From NCBI RefSeq assembly GCF_002161175.1, contig NZ_NFMA01000014.1, forward strand, positions 22,605 to 86,604: 64,000 nucleotides of DNA. Direction: 5' to 3'. The DNA is from Flavonifractor sp. An100. Its GTDB lineage: Bacteria; Bacillota; Clostridia; Oscillospirales; Oscillospiraceae. A model generated the notes under the pieces. The model was not told the origin of the DNA and searched no databases. It saw nothing but the letters and a program-made list of their open reading frames with translations. Positions 43,541 through 52,026 of this stretch are shown here, piece by piece. Position 1 is the first letter of the stretch, and each line of letters begins with the position of its first letter. The position numbers were made by a program, and so were the translations under genes.

Positions 43541-45544
43541 ATGAGAATTGCGTTGACCGGCAATCCAAACTCTGGAAAAACCACCATGTATAATGCCCTG
43601 ACCGGGCGGAATGAAAAGGTGGGCAACTGGGCAGGCGTCACCGTGGAGAAGAAGGAGCACGCGATCAAGAAGAACTACGTCAGCACTTCGGAAGAGCTGA
43701 TTGCGGTGGATTTGCCCGGCGCCTATTCCATGTCCCCCTTTACCTCTGAGGAGAGCATCACCAGCTCCTATGTGCGCCATGAGCACCCCGATGCCATTAT
43801 CAACATTGTGGATGCCACCAACCTGAGTCGAAGCCTGTTTTTTACCACCCAGCTGCTGGAGATGGGGATTCCGGTGGTGGTAGCGCTCAACAAGAGCGAC
43901 ATCAATGGGAAAAAAGGAACCACCATTGATGTTCATGCACTGTCGGAAAAGCTGGGATGTCCGGTGGTGGAGACGGTGTCAACCACTGCCGAAGGTCTGC
44001 AAAAGGCCGTGGATGCGGCTGTGGGGCTGAAGGGGAGAGGGCAAATCGCTCCCTACGTCCAGGGAGACGTTGACCTGAGCGACAAAAAGGCGGTGGAGGA
44101 GGCCGACCGTAAGCGCTTTGCCTTCGTCAACCAGCTGGTGTCCCAGGTGGAGAAGCGGAAGGTGCTCACCAAGGATAAGGGGACCGATGACGCCATCGAC
44201 GCAATTCTGACCAACAAATTTTTAGGGATTCCCATTTTTGCCGCCGTCATGTACCTGGTCTTCCAGATCTCCCAGGTTTGGGTTGGGCCTCTGGTGGCGG
44301 ACACCCTGGTGGCCTGGATCGAAACCTTCCAAGGTTGGGCGGGCGAACAGCTGGCGCAGGCCAACCCCCTCCTCTCGGCCCTGCTGGTGGACGGCATCAT
44401 CGGCGGCGTAGGCGCCGTGGTGGGCTTTTTGCCGCTGGTCATGGTCATGTACTTCCTCATCGCCCTGCTGGAGGACTGCGGCTATATGTCCCGGGTCTCG
44501 GTGGTGCTGGACCCCATTTTTAAGAAGGTGGGTCTGTCCGGCAAGTCGGTGATCCCCTTTGTCATCGGCACCGGCTGTGCCATCCCCGGCGTTATGGCCA
44601 GCCGTACCATCCGAAACGAGCGGGAGCGCCGGGCCACTGCCATGCTCACCCCCTTTATGCCCTGCGGGGCCAAAATCCCCGTCATCGCCCTGTTTGCCGG
44701 AGCCTTTTTTGATGACGCCGGCTGGGTGAGCTTTACCATGTACTTCACCGGCATTGTCCTGATCTTCCTGGGTGCCCTGCTGGTCAATAAGATCGCCGGA
44801 TACAAAAACCGCAAGTCCTTCTTTATCATTGAGCTGCCGGAGTATAAGGTCCCCTCTTTGTGGTTTGCCTTTAAGGCCATGTGTGCCCGGGGCTGGGCCT
44901 ATGTTGTGAAGGCGGCTACCATTATCCTGCTGTGTAACACCGCCGTGCAGGTGATGCAGACCTTCAACTGGAGCTTCCAGGTGGCGGAGACCGCCGACAG
45001 CTCCATCCTGGCTTCCATTGCCGGACCCTTTGCCTATCTGCTGGTGCCCATTGTGGGTGTGCTCAGCTGGCAGCTGGCCGCCGCCGCTGTTACCGGCTTC
45101 ATCGCCAAGGAGAACGTGGTGGGCACCCTGGCTGTGTGCTTTGTGGGCCTGGAAAACTTCATCGATACCGATGCCCTGGAAATGATGGAGGGCGCCGGAG
45201 CCGAGGTGGCAGGGGTTATCGCTATTACCAAGGTGGCCGCCCTGGCTTACCTGATGTTTAACCTCTATACCCCGCCCTGCTTCGCCGCCATCGGCGCCAT
45301 GAACTCGGAAATGAAGAGCGCTAAGTGGCTGTGGGCCGGTATTGGACTGCAGCTGGGTACCGGTTACACGGTGGGCTTCCTGGTCTATCAGATCGGTACT
45401 CTGATCACCACCGGCGCGCTGGGGGCGGGCTTCCTGCCTGGCCTGGTTGCGGTGCTGGTGTTTGCCGGAATCCTGGTACACCTGTGCATGAAGACAGAGC
45501 GGGATTTGAAGCAGGAATACGCACTGAGTGCAGTGAGAACATAA
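43541..45544 (+). CDS. feoB: Ferrous iron transporter FeoB
   Basis: 667 residues. The N-terminal G domain (about 1-165) has G1 GNPNSGKTT (7-15), G2 in VGNWAGVTVE, G3 DLPGAYSM and G4 NKSD. It is followed by a helical linker and a membrane domain of about ten helices with two Gate motifs, including GTGCAIPGVMASRTI and PCGAKIPVIAL. FeoB imports Fe2+ under anoxic conditions. AGGAGG lies 8 nt before ATG 43541. The stop overlaps the next start by one base. Confidence 0.97.
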   Translation: MRIALTGNPNSGKTTMYNALTGRNEKVGNWAGVTVEKKEHAIKKNYVSTSEELIAVDLPGAYSMSPFTSEESITSSYVRHEHPDAIINIVDATNLSRSLFFTTQLLEMGIPVVVALNKSDINGKKGTTIDVHALSEKLGCPVVETVSTTAEGLQKAVDAAVGLKGRGQIAPYVQGDVDLSDKKAVEEADRKRFAFVNQLVSQVEKRKVLTKDKGTDDAIDAILTNKFLGIPIFAAVMYLVFQISQVWVGPLVADTLVAWIETFQGWAGEQLAQANPLLSALLVDGIIGGVGAVVGFLPLVMVMYFLIALLEDCGYMSRVSVVLDPIFKKVGLSGKSVIPFVIGTGCAIPGVMASRTIRNERERRATAMLTPFMPCGAKIPVIALFAGAFFDDAGWVSFTMYFTGIVLIFLGALLVNKIAGYKNRKSFFIIELPEYKVPSLWFAFKAMCARGWAYVVKAATIILLCNTAVQVMQTFNWSFQVAETADSSILASIAGPFAYLLVPIVGVLSWQLAAAAVTGFIAKENVVGTLAVCFVGLENFIDTDALEMMEGAGAEVAGVIAITKVAALAYLMFNLYTPPCFAAIGAMNSEMKSAKWLWAGIGLQLGTGYTVGFLVYQIGTLITTGALGAGFLPGLVAVLVFAGILVHLCMKTERDLKQEYALSAVRT

Positions 45545-45720
45545 TGATGGATTTACTGGTAGGCGGAATCCTGGTGGTCATCGTAGGTGCCGCCGCAGGA
45601 TACGTGTACAAAGCGAAAAAAAGCGGGAAAACGTGCATTGGCTGTCCGGATAGCGGCTGCTGCAGCGGGAAGGAAGGCGGCTGCTGTGGCTGCGGCCATT
45701 CCTCGGGCCATTGCAGATGA
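45544..45720 (+). CDS. FeoB-associated Cys-rich membrane protein
   Basis: 58 residues: one membrane helix (about 3-22) and a basic spacer, then a C-terminal tail with eight Cys and two His (CIGCPDSGCC...CCGCGHSSGHC). This matches the small Cys-rich proteins found after feoB in Firmicutes, thought to replace FeoC and perhaps to handle iron. The start overlaps the feoB stop; ATG 45547 is the alternative. Confidence 0.88.
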   Translation: MMDLLVGGILVVIVGAAAGYVYKAKKSGKTCIGCPDSGCCSGKEGGCCGCGHSSGHCR

Positions 45721-45749
45721 CTCCTGTGACAGTTTCATAGAAAAAGTAG

Positions 45750-45788
45750 GGAAGCCCCCCGGTCTCCAAGTGAGACCGAGGGGCTTCC
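45750..45788. terminator. Terminator between feo and the ABC importer operon
   Basis: A 9-bp outer stem (45750-45758/45780-45788) and a 6-bp inner stem (45761-45766/45772-45777). The T run (CTACTTTTTC) is on the minus side, so it best ends the importer operon. Confidence 0.8.
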
Positions 45789-45812
45789 GGTAAGAGGTGG
45801 GAAACAGACAAG

Positions 45813-47432
45813 TCAGAACTCTAATTTACCAGAGGCAATATGCCTGCCGCTTTTCCGGTCAAACAGAAGAATGTTGTCGCCGGAGACGGAGAGGGGTACC
45901 TTGGTACCGATGGTGAACAGGGAGCTGCCGAAGATCACGCCAGTGAGGAGGAAGTCATCCACCCGCACCTTGATGGTGGACTCCATACCGGTGGGCATAG
46001 CACCGTAGATCTCTCCCTCCAGGGAGCCCTGGTCCACAATATCCAAAAACTCCGGCCGAATGCCCAGCACCAGATCCTCGTTGGTAAGGACGGGTTCCTC
46101 CTGGAGGGAGTCGTCCTCCTCCACCACCTTGGCGATGTGGTAGCGGAAGGTCTCGTCCTTGTTGCCCTTTTCCACATAGGACTTCTCTGCCGCCTTTTTC
46201 CGGTGCTCCTCCGCCTGGGCAGCCTGGTGGGCGTCCCGGTCACGGAACCACTGTTCCAGATTCAGAGGGGAGGAGGGGCGGAAGGTGGCCTTGCGCCCGG
46301 CAAAGACCTCCAGGGCGATGGAGCCATCCGCCTGCTGCTTCCCCTTGGCCTCCACAAAGTTGATGGAGGGGTTGCCCACAAAGTCGGCCACAAACAGGTT
46401 GTCGGGGCGGTTGTAGACGGTGAGGGGGGCGTCGTACTGCTGGAGGACGCCGTTGTTAATAAGGCAGATCTGGGTAGCCAGAGTCATAGCCTCCATCTGG
46501 TCATGGGTGACGTAGACGAAGGTGGAGCCCGTCTCCACATGGAGACGTTGCAGCTCATAGCGCATCTCCAGACGCAGCTTGGCGTCCAGGTTGCTTAGAG
46601 GCTCATCCATAAATAGGACGGAGGGCTCGGGGGCCAGGGTGCGGGCAATGGCCACACGCTGCTGCTGGCCGCCGGAGAGCTCGGCGGGGTAGCGGTCCAT
46701 AAACATGCCGATTTTCACAATCCGGGACACCCGGCGCACAGACAGATCGATCTCCTCCTTGGACAGCTTTCGGACCTGGGTGACCACCTGGCCGTTCTGG
46801 ACCACCTCAAAGCGGTCGTTGAGGGTCTGGGCCTTCCGGGCGGCGTCCACCTTGGTCTGGAGGGAGGTAATCTCTCCAGAGACGTCCTTGCCCTGCTCCA
46901 GGTGGTAATTGTAGAGCTTTTTGGCGGTGTAAATGGAGATGGTGAAGGCGTCGATGAGCTTGACATAGGCCTTTTTCTCGTCGATCTTGCCCTTTTTGTC
47001 CCGGCAGTCCTCGATGATTTTTACCACCTGGCCGGGGTCCTTGAGGATTTCCGCCAGACGGGCGGCATTTTTGGCCTCAAAATCTACTGTGGGCAGGGGC
47101 TCTTTAATGTTGGACAGGCCAAAGGCGATGTTGTCGTAGACGGTCATGTTGGGCCACAGGGCGTAGTTCTGGAAGAGAAAGCCCACCTTCCGCTTGTTGG
47201 CGGGGACGTTGATGCCCTGTTGGCTGTCAAAGACCACCTGGTCGCCGATGGTGATACGGCCGCTGGTAGGGGTCTCCAGCCCAGCGATCATCCGCAGGGT
47301 GGTGGTCTTGCCGCAGCCGGAGGGGCCTAGCAGGGTGACAAAGGCGTTGTCCTCAATGACCAAGTCCAGGTCGTCCACGGCGTAGAATTTGCCCCAGCGC
47401 TTGGTCACATGTTCTAATCGAATTTCCGGCAT
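45813..47432 (-). CDS. ABC importer ATP-binding protein with a large internal insertion
   Basis: 539 residues, of the MalK/FbpC/AfuC class. Walker A is GPSGCGKTT (36-44), the Q-loop [15 protein letters not shown] near 87-101, signature [16 protein letters not shown] (251-266), Walker [13 protein letters not shown] and H-loop VTHD. Between Q-loop and signature there are about 160 residues instead of about 50: an extra, mostly helical, Lys/Glu-rich block (about 111-228) interrupts the helical subdomain. The C-terminal OB/TOBE region has a second charged insert (about 400-445). Last gene of the importer operon, 4 nt after the permease. Confidence 0.92.
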   Translation of the reverse strand: MPEIRLEHVTKRWGKFYAVDDLDLVIEDNAFVTLLGPSGCGKTTTLRMIAGLETPTSGRITIGDQVVFDSQQGINVPANKRKVGFLFQNYALWPNMTVYDNIAFGLSNIKEPLPTVDFEAKNAARLAEILKDPGQVVKIIEDCRDKKGKIDEKKAYVKLIDAFTISIYTAKKLYNYHLEQGKDVSGEITSLQTKVDAARKAQTLNDRFEVVQNGQVVTQVRKLSKEEIDLSVRRVSRIVKIGMFMDRYPAELSGGQQQRVAIARTLAPEPSVLFMDEPLSNLDAKLRLEMRYELQRLHVETGSTFVYVTHDQMEAMTLATQICLINNGVLQQYDAPLTVYNRPDNLFVADFVGNPSINFVEAKGKQQADGSIALEVFAGRKATFRPSSPLNLEQWFRDRDAHQAAQAEEHRKKAAEKSYVEKGNKDETFRYHIAKVVEEDDSLQEEPVLTNEDLVLGIRPEFLDIVDQGSLEGEIYGAMPTGMESTIKVRVDDFLLTGVIFGSSLFTIGTKVPLSVSGDNILLFDRKSGRHIASGKLEF

Positions 47433-47436
47433 GGTG

Positions 47437-49263
47437 TTAACCTCCTATTCCCTTGTCCAGGCTGGCTCCTGTGACCTTGTTGACCAGGGTGTTGCACACC
47501 AGGATGGTGATGATCAAAATCAGGTTGATGCCGCTGGAGAAGGCGTACAGACCCATCTCGTCGAAATAGTCCAGAGTGGTGGCCAGGATAAAGCCCTGAA
47601 CGCACAGCAGCATGAACAGGCTCAGCTCCCGCAGGCAGGTCATGAAGGGGAGCAGGTAGCCGCTGATGATGGACGACTTCTGGATGGGGATGATGATGCG
47701 GGTCATGCGTTTGATCCAGGGGATGTTCTGGATAATGGCCGCCTCCTCGATCTCACCGGAGAGCTGGAGCATGGAGTTCAGGGAGCTGCGGCTGGCGAAG
47801 GGGATGTACTTGATGGTACCTACGATGATCAAAATGGTGTAGGTATTAAAGAGATTGACATGTTCATTAGAGAAGAGGATAAAGAAGGCTACGCCCACGG
47901 CGATGGAGGGCATCAGATAGGGGAGGAAGGCCACAGAGTTTACGTAGTTGGCCCATTTACTTCGCCGGTTTTTGGATACGGCGTAGCCGATGAGGGTGCC
48001 GATGGTGCCTGCCAGCAGGGAGCAGCACACGCTGACCCAGATGGTGCCCTTGAAGGCGTTCCAAATGGTCTCGTTGTGGAGGATACCCTTCTGACCGTAC
48101 ATGCCGTTTTCGGTGACGTTCTCGTCGGTGGTCCACCACTTGGTGGTCAGGTTGTCCGGGTCACCGGTGTAGAGGAAGGAGTAGTCACCGGGGTTAGGCA
48201 GGAAGGTCTCAAAGGCGAAGGAGACGATGGGGAAGATGCTGGTAAAGAAGGTGACCACCACCAGCACAAGGGCGATGACGTATTTCCCCACCCGGCCCAG
48301 ATTGATTTTGGAGATTTGGCCGGATTTGCCGGTGACGGTGGTGTAGCCCTTCCGGCTTTGCAGGCTGAGCTGATTGAGGAACATGATGGCCACGCCGAAG
48401 ACCATCATAATGATGGCCAGGATGCTGGCCTCGCCGGTGTACTTGGAGTTCATGGAGATGTACTTGGTGGCCAGGGTGGTCAGCCCCAGGTAATGGGGCA
48501 CCGGGTAGGAGCCCATGGCGCTGCCGAAGACCAGAAGGATGGTGGACAGGATGGCGGGCTTGACCATGGGCAGGGTGATGCGGCACATGATCTTCCACTT
48601 GGGGGTGTCCAGAATGGTGGCTGCCTCCTCCAGATTGGCGTCCATATTCCGGAAGATACCCCCGATGAGGATGTAGGCGAAGGGGGCGTAGTGCAGGCCC
48701 AGCACCACTAGGCTGGGAAAGAGACCCTTGCACCACCAGATGGGCATGTTGATGCCCAGGGTGGCGGCCAGCAGGCCGTTGGAGGTGCCGGTGACGGCGT
48801 TGGAGTTGAACATATTCTGCCACACCACGGCCAGGGTCCACTGGGGCATGATGTAGGGGAAGATGAAAATGGAGCTGAGGTACTTGCGCCAGGCCAGGTT
48901 GGTGCGGGTGATGAGGAAGGCAAAGAGCCCGCCGAAGAGGATGGCCACCACGCAGGTGCCTACTGCCAGCAGCACGGTGTTGAGCAGGGGGGTCCAGAGG
49001 TTAGTTTTGGCCATGCGGCTGGTGAACAGGTCCACATAGTTGACAATGGTATAGCCGGAGCTCTGTCCGGTGAGGTGGGCGTCGATGGTGCCGGGGTGGA
49101 TTTTAAAGGTGTCCTCCACGATGGCGATGATGGGAGCCACGGTGCTGAAGGTGAGGACGATGCCCATGAGCAACAGGATGACGTTGTGAGGCTTGGAGAA
49201 GTAGGTTTTGATCTTATTGCGCCGGATGGCGGCGGTATTGACGCGGATGGTTGTTGGGTCCAT
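47437..49263 (-). CDS. ABC importer permease, two fused domains (FbpB/AfuB type)
   Basis: 608 residues with two complete permease domains in one chain (about 30-310 and 330-600), some twelve membrane helices. Each domain carries an EAA coupling motif, EEAATILDTPKWKIMCRITLP and EEAAIIQNIPWIKRMTRIIIP (first residues of each shown). Fused double permeases are typical of the Fe3+/thiamine/sugar-phosphate branch (FbpB, ThiP, AfuB). The partner genes encode the ATPase downstream and the binding protein upstream. Substrate unresolved. Confidence 0.92.
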   Translation of the reverse strand: MDPTTIRVNTAAIRRNKIKTYFSKPHNVILLLMGIVLTFSTVAPIIAIVEDTFKIHPGTIDAHLTGQSSGYTIVNYVDLFTSRMAKTNLWTPLLNTVLLAVGTCVVAILFGGLFAFLITRTNLAWRKYLSSIFIFPYIMPQWTLAVVWQNMFNSNAVTGTSNGLLAATLGINMPIWWCKGLFPSLVVLGLHYAPFAYILIGGIFRNMDANLEEAATILDTPKWKIMCRITLPMVKPAILSTILLVFGSAMGSYPVPHYLGLTTLATKYISMNSKYTGEASILAIIMMVFGVAIMFLNQLSLQSRKGYTTVTGKSGQISKINLGRVGKYVIALVLVVVTFFTSIFPIVSFAFETFLPNPGDYSFLYTGDPDNLTTKWWTTDENVTENGMYGQKGILHNETIWNAFKGTIWVSVCCSLLAGTIGTLIGYAVSKNRRSKWANYVNSVAFLPYLMPSIAVGVAFFILFSNEHVNLFNTYTILIIVGTIKYIPFASRSSLNSMLQLSGEIEEAAIIQNIPWIKRMTRIIIPIQKSSIISGYLLPFMTCLRELSLFMLLCVQGFILATTLDYFDEMGLYAFSSGINLILIITILVCNTLVNKVTGASLDKGIGG

Positions 49264-49290
49264 AGAATCTCTCCTTTTTGCCGGGCTGGA

Positions 49291-49336
49291 AAGCGCCCTT
49301 GGATGCGGTGGCGGACACGCGCGTCCAAGGGCGCTT
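49291..49336 (-). other. Intercistronic hairpin between binding protein and permease genes
   Basis: A perfect 13-bp stem (49291-49303/49324-49336) with a 20-nt GC-rich loop. No T run follows in the direction of transcription. Such hairpins after a binding-protein gene often protect its mRNA and give it higher expression than the membrane genes. Confidence 0.7.
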
Positions 49337-49366
49337 TTGGTTTACCGGGTCAGAGCTTGCAAGGGA

Positions 49367-50776
49367 TTAGCCGGCGCTGTACTTGGTGAGCATCTCGATC
49401 CAGCTGCCCACAGAGAAGGAGACGGAGGCGCAGTACTGCGGGTCCTCCAGCACCAGCTTGCCGTCAGTGGTCCACCAGTCGTAGCCGGCGTCGTTGAGGG
49501 CGGCAAACTCCACGGTGGTGCCGTCTTCGGCCATGCCTCCGGTCTGGTGGTGGTAGATCTCCTCATTTTCCGCGGCCACGGCGGGGTTGGAGGAGTAGCC
49601 GCCGATGTCCTTGCCCCAGGCGGAGAAGCCGTCGGCGGTGCAGGTCATGTAGGCGATGAAGGCGCAGGCGGTCCAGGGCAGGGGGCTGTTGTCGGTGACA
49701 AAGAGGTAGTGGCAGTAGCCAAAGCCGCCGATGCCGGTGTAGCCGTCGTTATAGGCAGCCACGGTGATGTTGTTCTTGGAGACGGAGGCGGACTCCTCCA
49801 CACTTCTCAGCTTGGAGTACACCAGCAGACCGAACTGGTCGGTGGCGGACTTGTCCACCAGGGTGTTGCAGATGGGGCCGTCGTCGGTCTGAGCGTTGTA
49901 GCTCTCCACCCACAGCTTGATCCAGGCCAGAGCGTAGGCGCCGTCGGCACCCAGGCCCAGATCGGCGGCCTCAGATTCCATAGCGGTGATGGTGGGCTGG
50001 AAGTAGGCCTGTTCCTCGGCGGGGAGGGCCTCAAAGGCCTCCTTCAGCCAGGCGGCGTAGTCGTCCCGGGTGAGCATATACAGGAAGTTCTTGCCCACGA
50101 TCTCCGAGTCGATGTCCATGAACAGGGCATGCTCGCCCTCGGCCACAAAGTCCCAGCAGTTGTCGTAGGTCTTGGAGCCGGTGTTGTTGTACATGAAGAT
50201 CTTGTTCAGGGTTTGCAGGGGCAGGTAGCCTTCGTACTCCTCGGCGGTGGTGCCGTTGGCGTCGGCCCAGTCCTTGGGAATGAAGGTGTCCAGAATGCCG
50301 GTCTGGACCATCTTGGACTCGATCTGGTTGCCGTCCTGAATGAGGGTCATGGCGAAGGTGCCGGTGTCCTTCAGGGAGTCGGCGGTGAGCTGATCAAAGA
50401 TCTTGTTGTTCTTGGGCTGCTGCCAATCAAACTCCATGTTGTAGTTGGGGTCGATGGTCTGCAGGTACTCAATGAACAGGGGCAGGGCGCTCTTGCCGCG
50501 GCTGGAGTTGCCCACGCCGTAGAAGGTCTTGCCGTTGGATTCCTCAATGGCCTTCTGGGCCAGCTCCTCCAGCGTCATGGTCTGGGCCTGCTGGATGATC
50601 TTCTGAGTTTCGGTAAGGTTCTCCGGGGTAGTGGAGCCGGAGCTGGCGGAGCTGCCACCGGAGCTGCCGCCGGAGCTGGCGGAGCTGCCGCTGGAGCTGG
50701 GCGTTTTGGTTCCGCCGCAGGCGACCAGGGCCAGAGACATAGACGCGGCCAGGAGCAGGGCTAGAAATCGTTTCAT
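49367..50776 (-). CDS. ABC importer extracellular solute-binding lipoprotein
   Basis: 469 residues. The lipoprotein signal is MKRFLALLLAASMSLALVAC with Cys20 as lipid attachment site. A Ser/Gly linker follows and then a type II-like binding protein fold (about 60-469) with many Trp/Tyr near the cleft. It is longer than classic FbpA (about 320). The start ATG 50774-50776 has AAAGGAGGAA upstream; an in-frame ATG 21 codons earlier is not needed. First gene of the importer operon, divergent from the sensor operon. Confidence 0.88.
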   Translation of the reverse strand: MKRFLALLLAASMSLALVACGGTKTPSSSGSSASSGGSSGGSSASSGSTTPENLTETQKIIQQAQTMTLEELAQKAIEESNGKTFYGVGNSSRGKSALPLFIEYLQTIDPNYNMEFDWQQPKNNKIFDQLTADSLKDTGTFAMTLIQDGNQIESKMVQTGILDTFIPKDWADANGTTAEEYEGYLPLQTLNKIFMYNNTGSKTYDNCWDFVAEGEHALFMDIDSEIVGKNFLYMLTRDDYAAWLKEAFEALPAEEQAYFQPTITAMESEAADLGLGADGAYALAWIKLWVESYNAQTDDGPICNTLVDKSATDQFGLLVYSKLRSVEESASVSKNNITVAAYNDGYTGIGGFGYCHYLFVTDNSPLPWTACAFIAYMTCTADGFSAWGKDIGGYSSNPAVAAENEEIYHHQTGGMAEDGTTVEFAALNDAGYDWWTTDGKLVLEDPQYCASVSFSVGSWIEMLTKYSAG

Positions 50777-50850
50777 GATCGTTCCTCCTTTAACGTATTG
50801 TGATTTCCCACAAAATTGGACCGGAAGATTCCGGGCCATCTGTTGTTTTT

Positions 50851-50891
50851 ATTGTATGCGAAGGAGGATGGAAAAAACAGGGGACAAAACT
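50851..50891 (-). promoter_or_regulatory. Importer promoter -10 with direct repeats at the -35 position
   Basis: Minus strand TACAAT at 50851-50856 lacks a good -35 box (TGTTTT). Two direct repeats, on the plus strand GGAAAAAACA (50870-50879) and GGACAAAACT (50882-50891), 12 bp apart, occupy the -35 region, as expected for an activator-dependent promoter. Confidence 0.4.
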
Positions 50892-50951
50892 GCGGTTTTT
50901 TGTTTTCTTCTGCGATTTCTGTGAGATGTGATGAAAAGGATGGGGTATCTG

Positions 50952-50960
50952 TGCTATAAT
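50952..50960 (+). promoter_or_regulatory. Extended -10 promoter of the sensor operon
   Basis: TGC-TATAAT with a weak TGAAAA 17 nt upstream of the hexamer (50932-50937). The start codon follows about 37 nt later. The remainder of 50777-50997 holds no gene. Confidence 0.55.
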
Positions 50961-50997
50961 TAGTCAAAATCCTAAGGAGGAAAGAGGTGAAGCCGGG

Positions 50998-52026
50998 GTG
51001 AGGGGAAGAAAGATGTGGGCGGTGTTGGCCCTGGCACTGTGCACCCTGGTAAGTTGCACCCCGGCTTTGGAGGGGGAGGATTTGGCCTGCGCCCCGGTGG
51101 AGGAGGAGCGATTGGTGGTCTATACCTCCCATAAACAGGAGGTCTGGTGGCCCATCGTAAAGGAATTTGAGGAGCGCACCGGTATTTGGGTGGACGTGGT
51201 GACGGGGGGCAGTAGCGAGCTGCTGCAGCGCATTGCGAAGGAGGAGCAATCCCCTCGGGCCGACGTGATGTTTGGCGGAGGGGTGGAGAGTCTGGCCTCC
51301 TACGAGGACAGCTTTGCCCCCTACATCAGCCGGGAGGCGGAGGCCATTCCGGAACAGTTTCAGGACCCCGATGGACTGTGGACCCCCTTCTCCTCCCTGC
51401 CGGTGGTGCTGATCTATAACACCAAGCTGGTGGGAGAGGGCCAGGTGACCCGGTGGAGCGACCTGCTCTCCCCCTATTTTCAGGGGAAGATCGCCTTTAC
51501 GGACCCGGCGGTGTCCGGGTCCAGCTATACCAGCCTGGTCACCATGATCTGTGCCTTGGGCGGGGACGCGGAGGAGGACCTACACCGGTTTGCCGCCAAT
51601 TTGGACGGCCGTCAGCTGGAGAGCTCCGGAGATGTGCTCACCTTGGTGGCGGACGGTACCGACTGGGTTGGAGTCACCTTGGAGGAGACTGCACTCAAGC
51701 GGATTGCGGCCGGGGACGACATTGCCATGGTCTATCCCACCGATGGCACCAGCTCTGTTCCGGATGGGTCCGCGCTGGTTCGGGGCGCCCCCCATGAGGA
51801 GAATGCCAAACGGTTTTTGGATTTTACCATCAGCCGGGACGTGCAGCAATTGGTGGCTGAACAGTCCTACCGCCGTCCGGTGCGTAGGGATGTGGAGCCA
51901 GCAGAGGAACTAGCGGATCTGGAGGAGCTGCTGTTGGTGGACTATAATGTGGACTGGGCCAGCCAGAACCGGGAGAATCTTCTGATGAGCTGGGCCTTTT
52001 TCCTGGGTGGGGAGGAGGAAGCATGA
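50998..52026 (+). CDS. Substrate-binding lipoprotein linked to a two-component system (HptA/PgtC-like)
   Basis: 342 residues with a lipoprotein signal (WAVLALALCTLVSC) and the Fe3+/AfuA-type binding fold. Typical segments are LVVYTSHKQEVWWPIVKEFEE, ADVMFGGGVESL, LIYNTKLVG and IAMVYPTDGTSSVPDG. It lies in the same operon as a histidine kinase and regulator (its stop overlaps the kinase ATG), not with the importer membrane genes. It is therefore better read as a ligand sensor presenting substrate to the kinase, as with HptA of S. aureus and PgtC of Salmonella. GTG 50998 follows GAGGTGA; ATG 51013 is the alternative. Confidence 0.85.
   Translation: MRGRKMWAVLALALCTLVSCTPALEGEDLACAPVEEERLVVYTSHKQEVWWPIVKEFEERTGIWVDVVTGGSSELLQRIAKEEQSPRADVMFGGGVESLASYEDSFAPYISREAEAIPEQFQDPDGLWTPFSSLPVVLIYNTKLVGEGQVTRWSDLLSPYFQGKIAFTDPAVSGSSYTSLVTMICALGGDAEEDLHRFAANLDGRQLESSGDVLTLVADGTDWVGVTLEETALKRIAAGDDIAMVYPTDGTSSVPDGSALVRGAPHEENAKRFLDFTISRDVQQLVAEQSYRRPVRRDVEPAEELADLEELLLVDYNVDWASQNRENLLMSWAFFLGGEEEA

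Noticed and set aside
47389..50764. Long plus-strand frames (47389-48711, 49208-50764) opposite the importer genes
   Set aside because: Asp/Gly/Val-rich antisense translations of permease and binding-protein genes whose minus-strand products have clear family motifs.
45813..50776. Confident label as a ferric iron importer
   Set aside because: The family (Fbp/Afu/ThiP) is shared by iron, thiamine and sugar-phosphate systems. The adjacent feo operon is convergent and separately terminated, and the gene context favours a sugar phosphate or anion.
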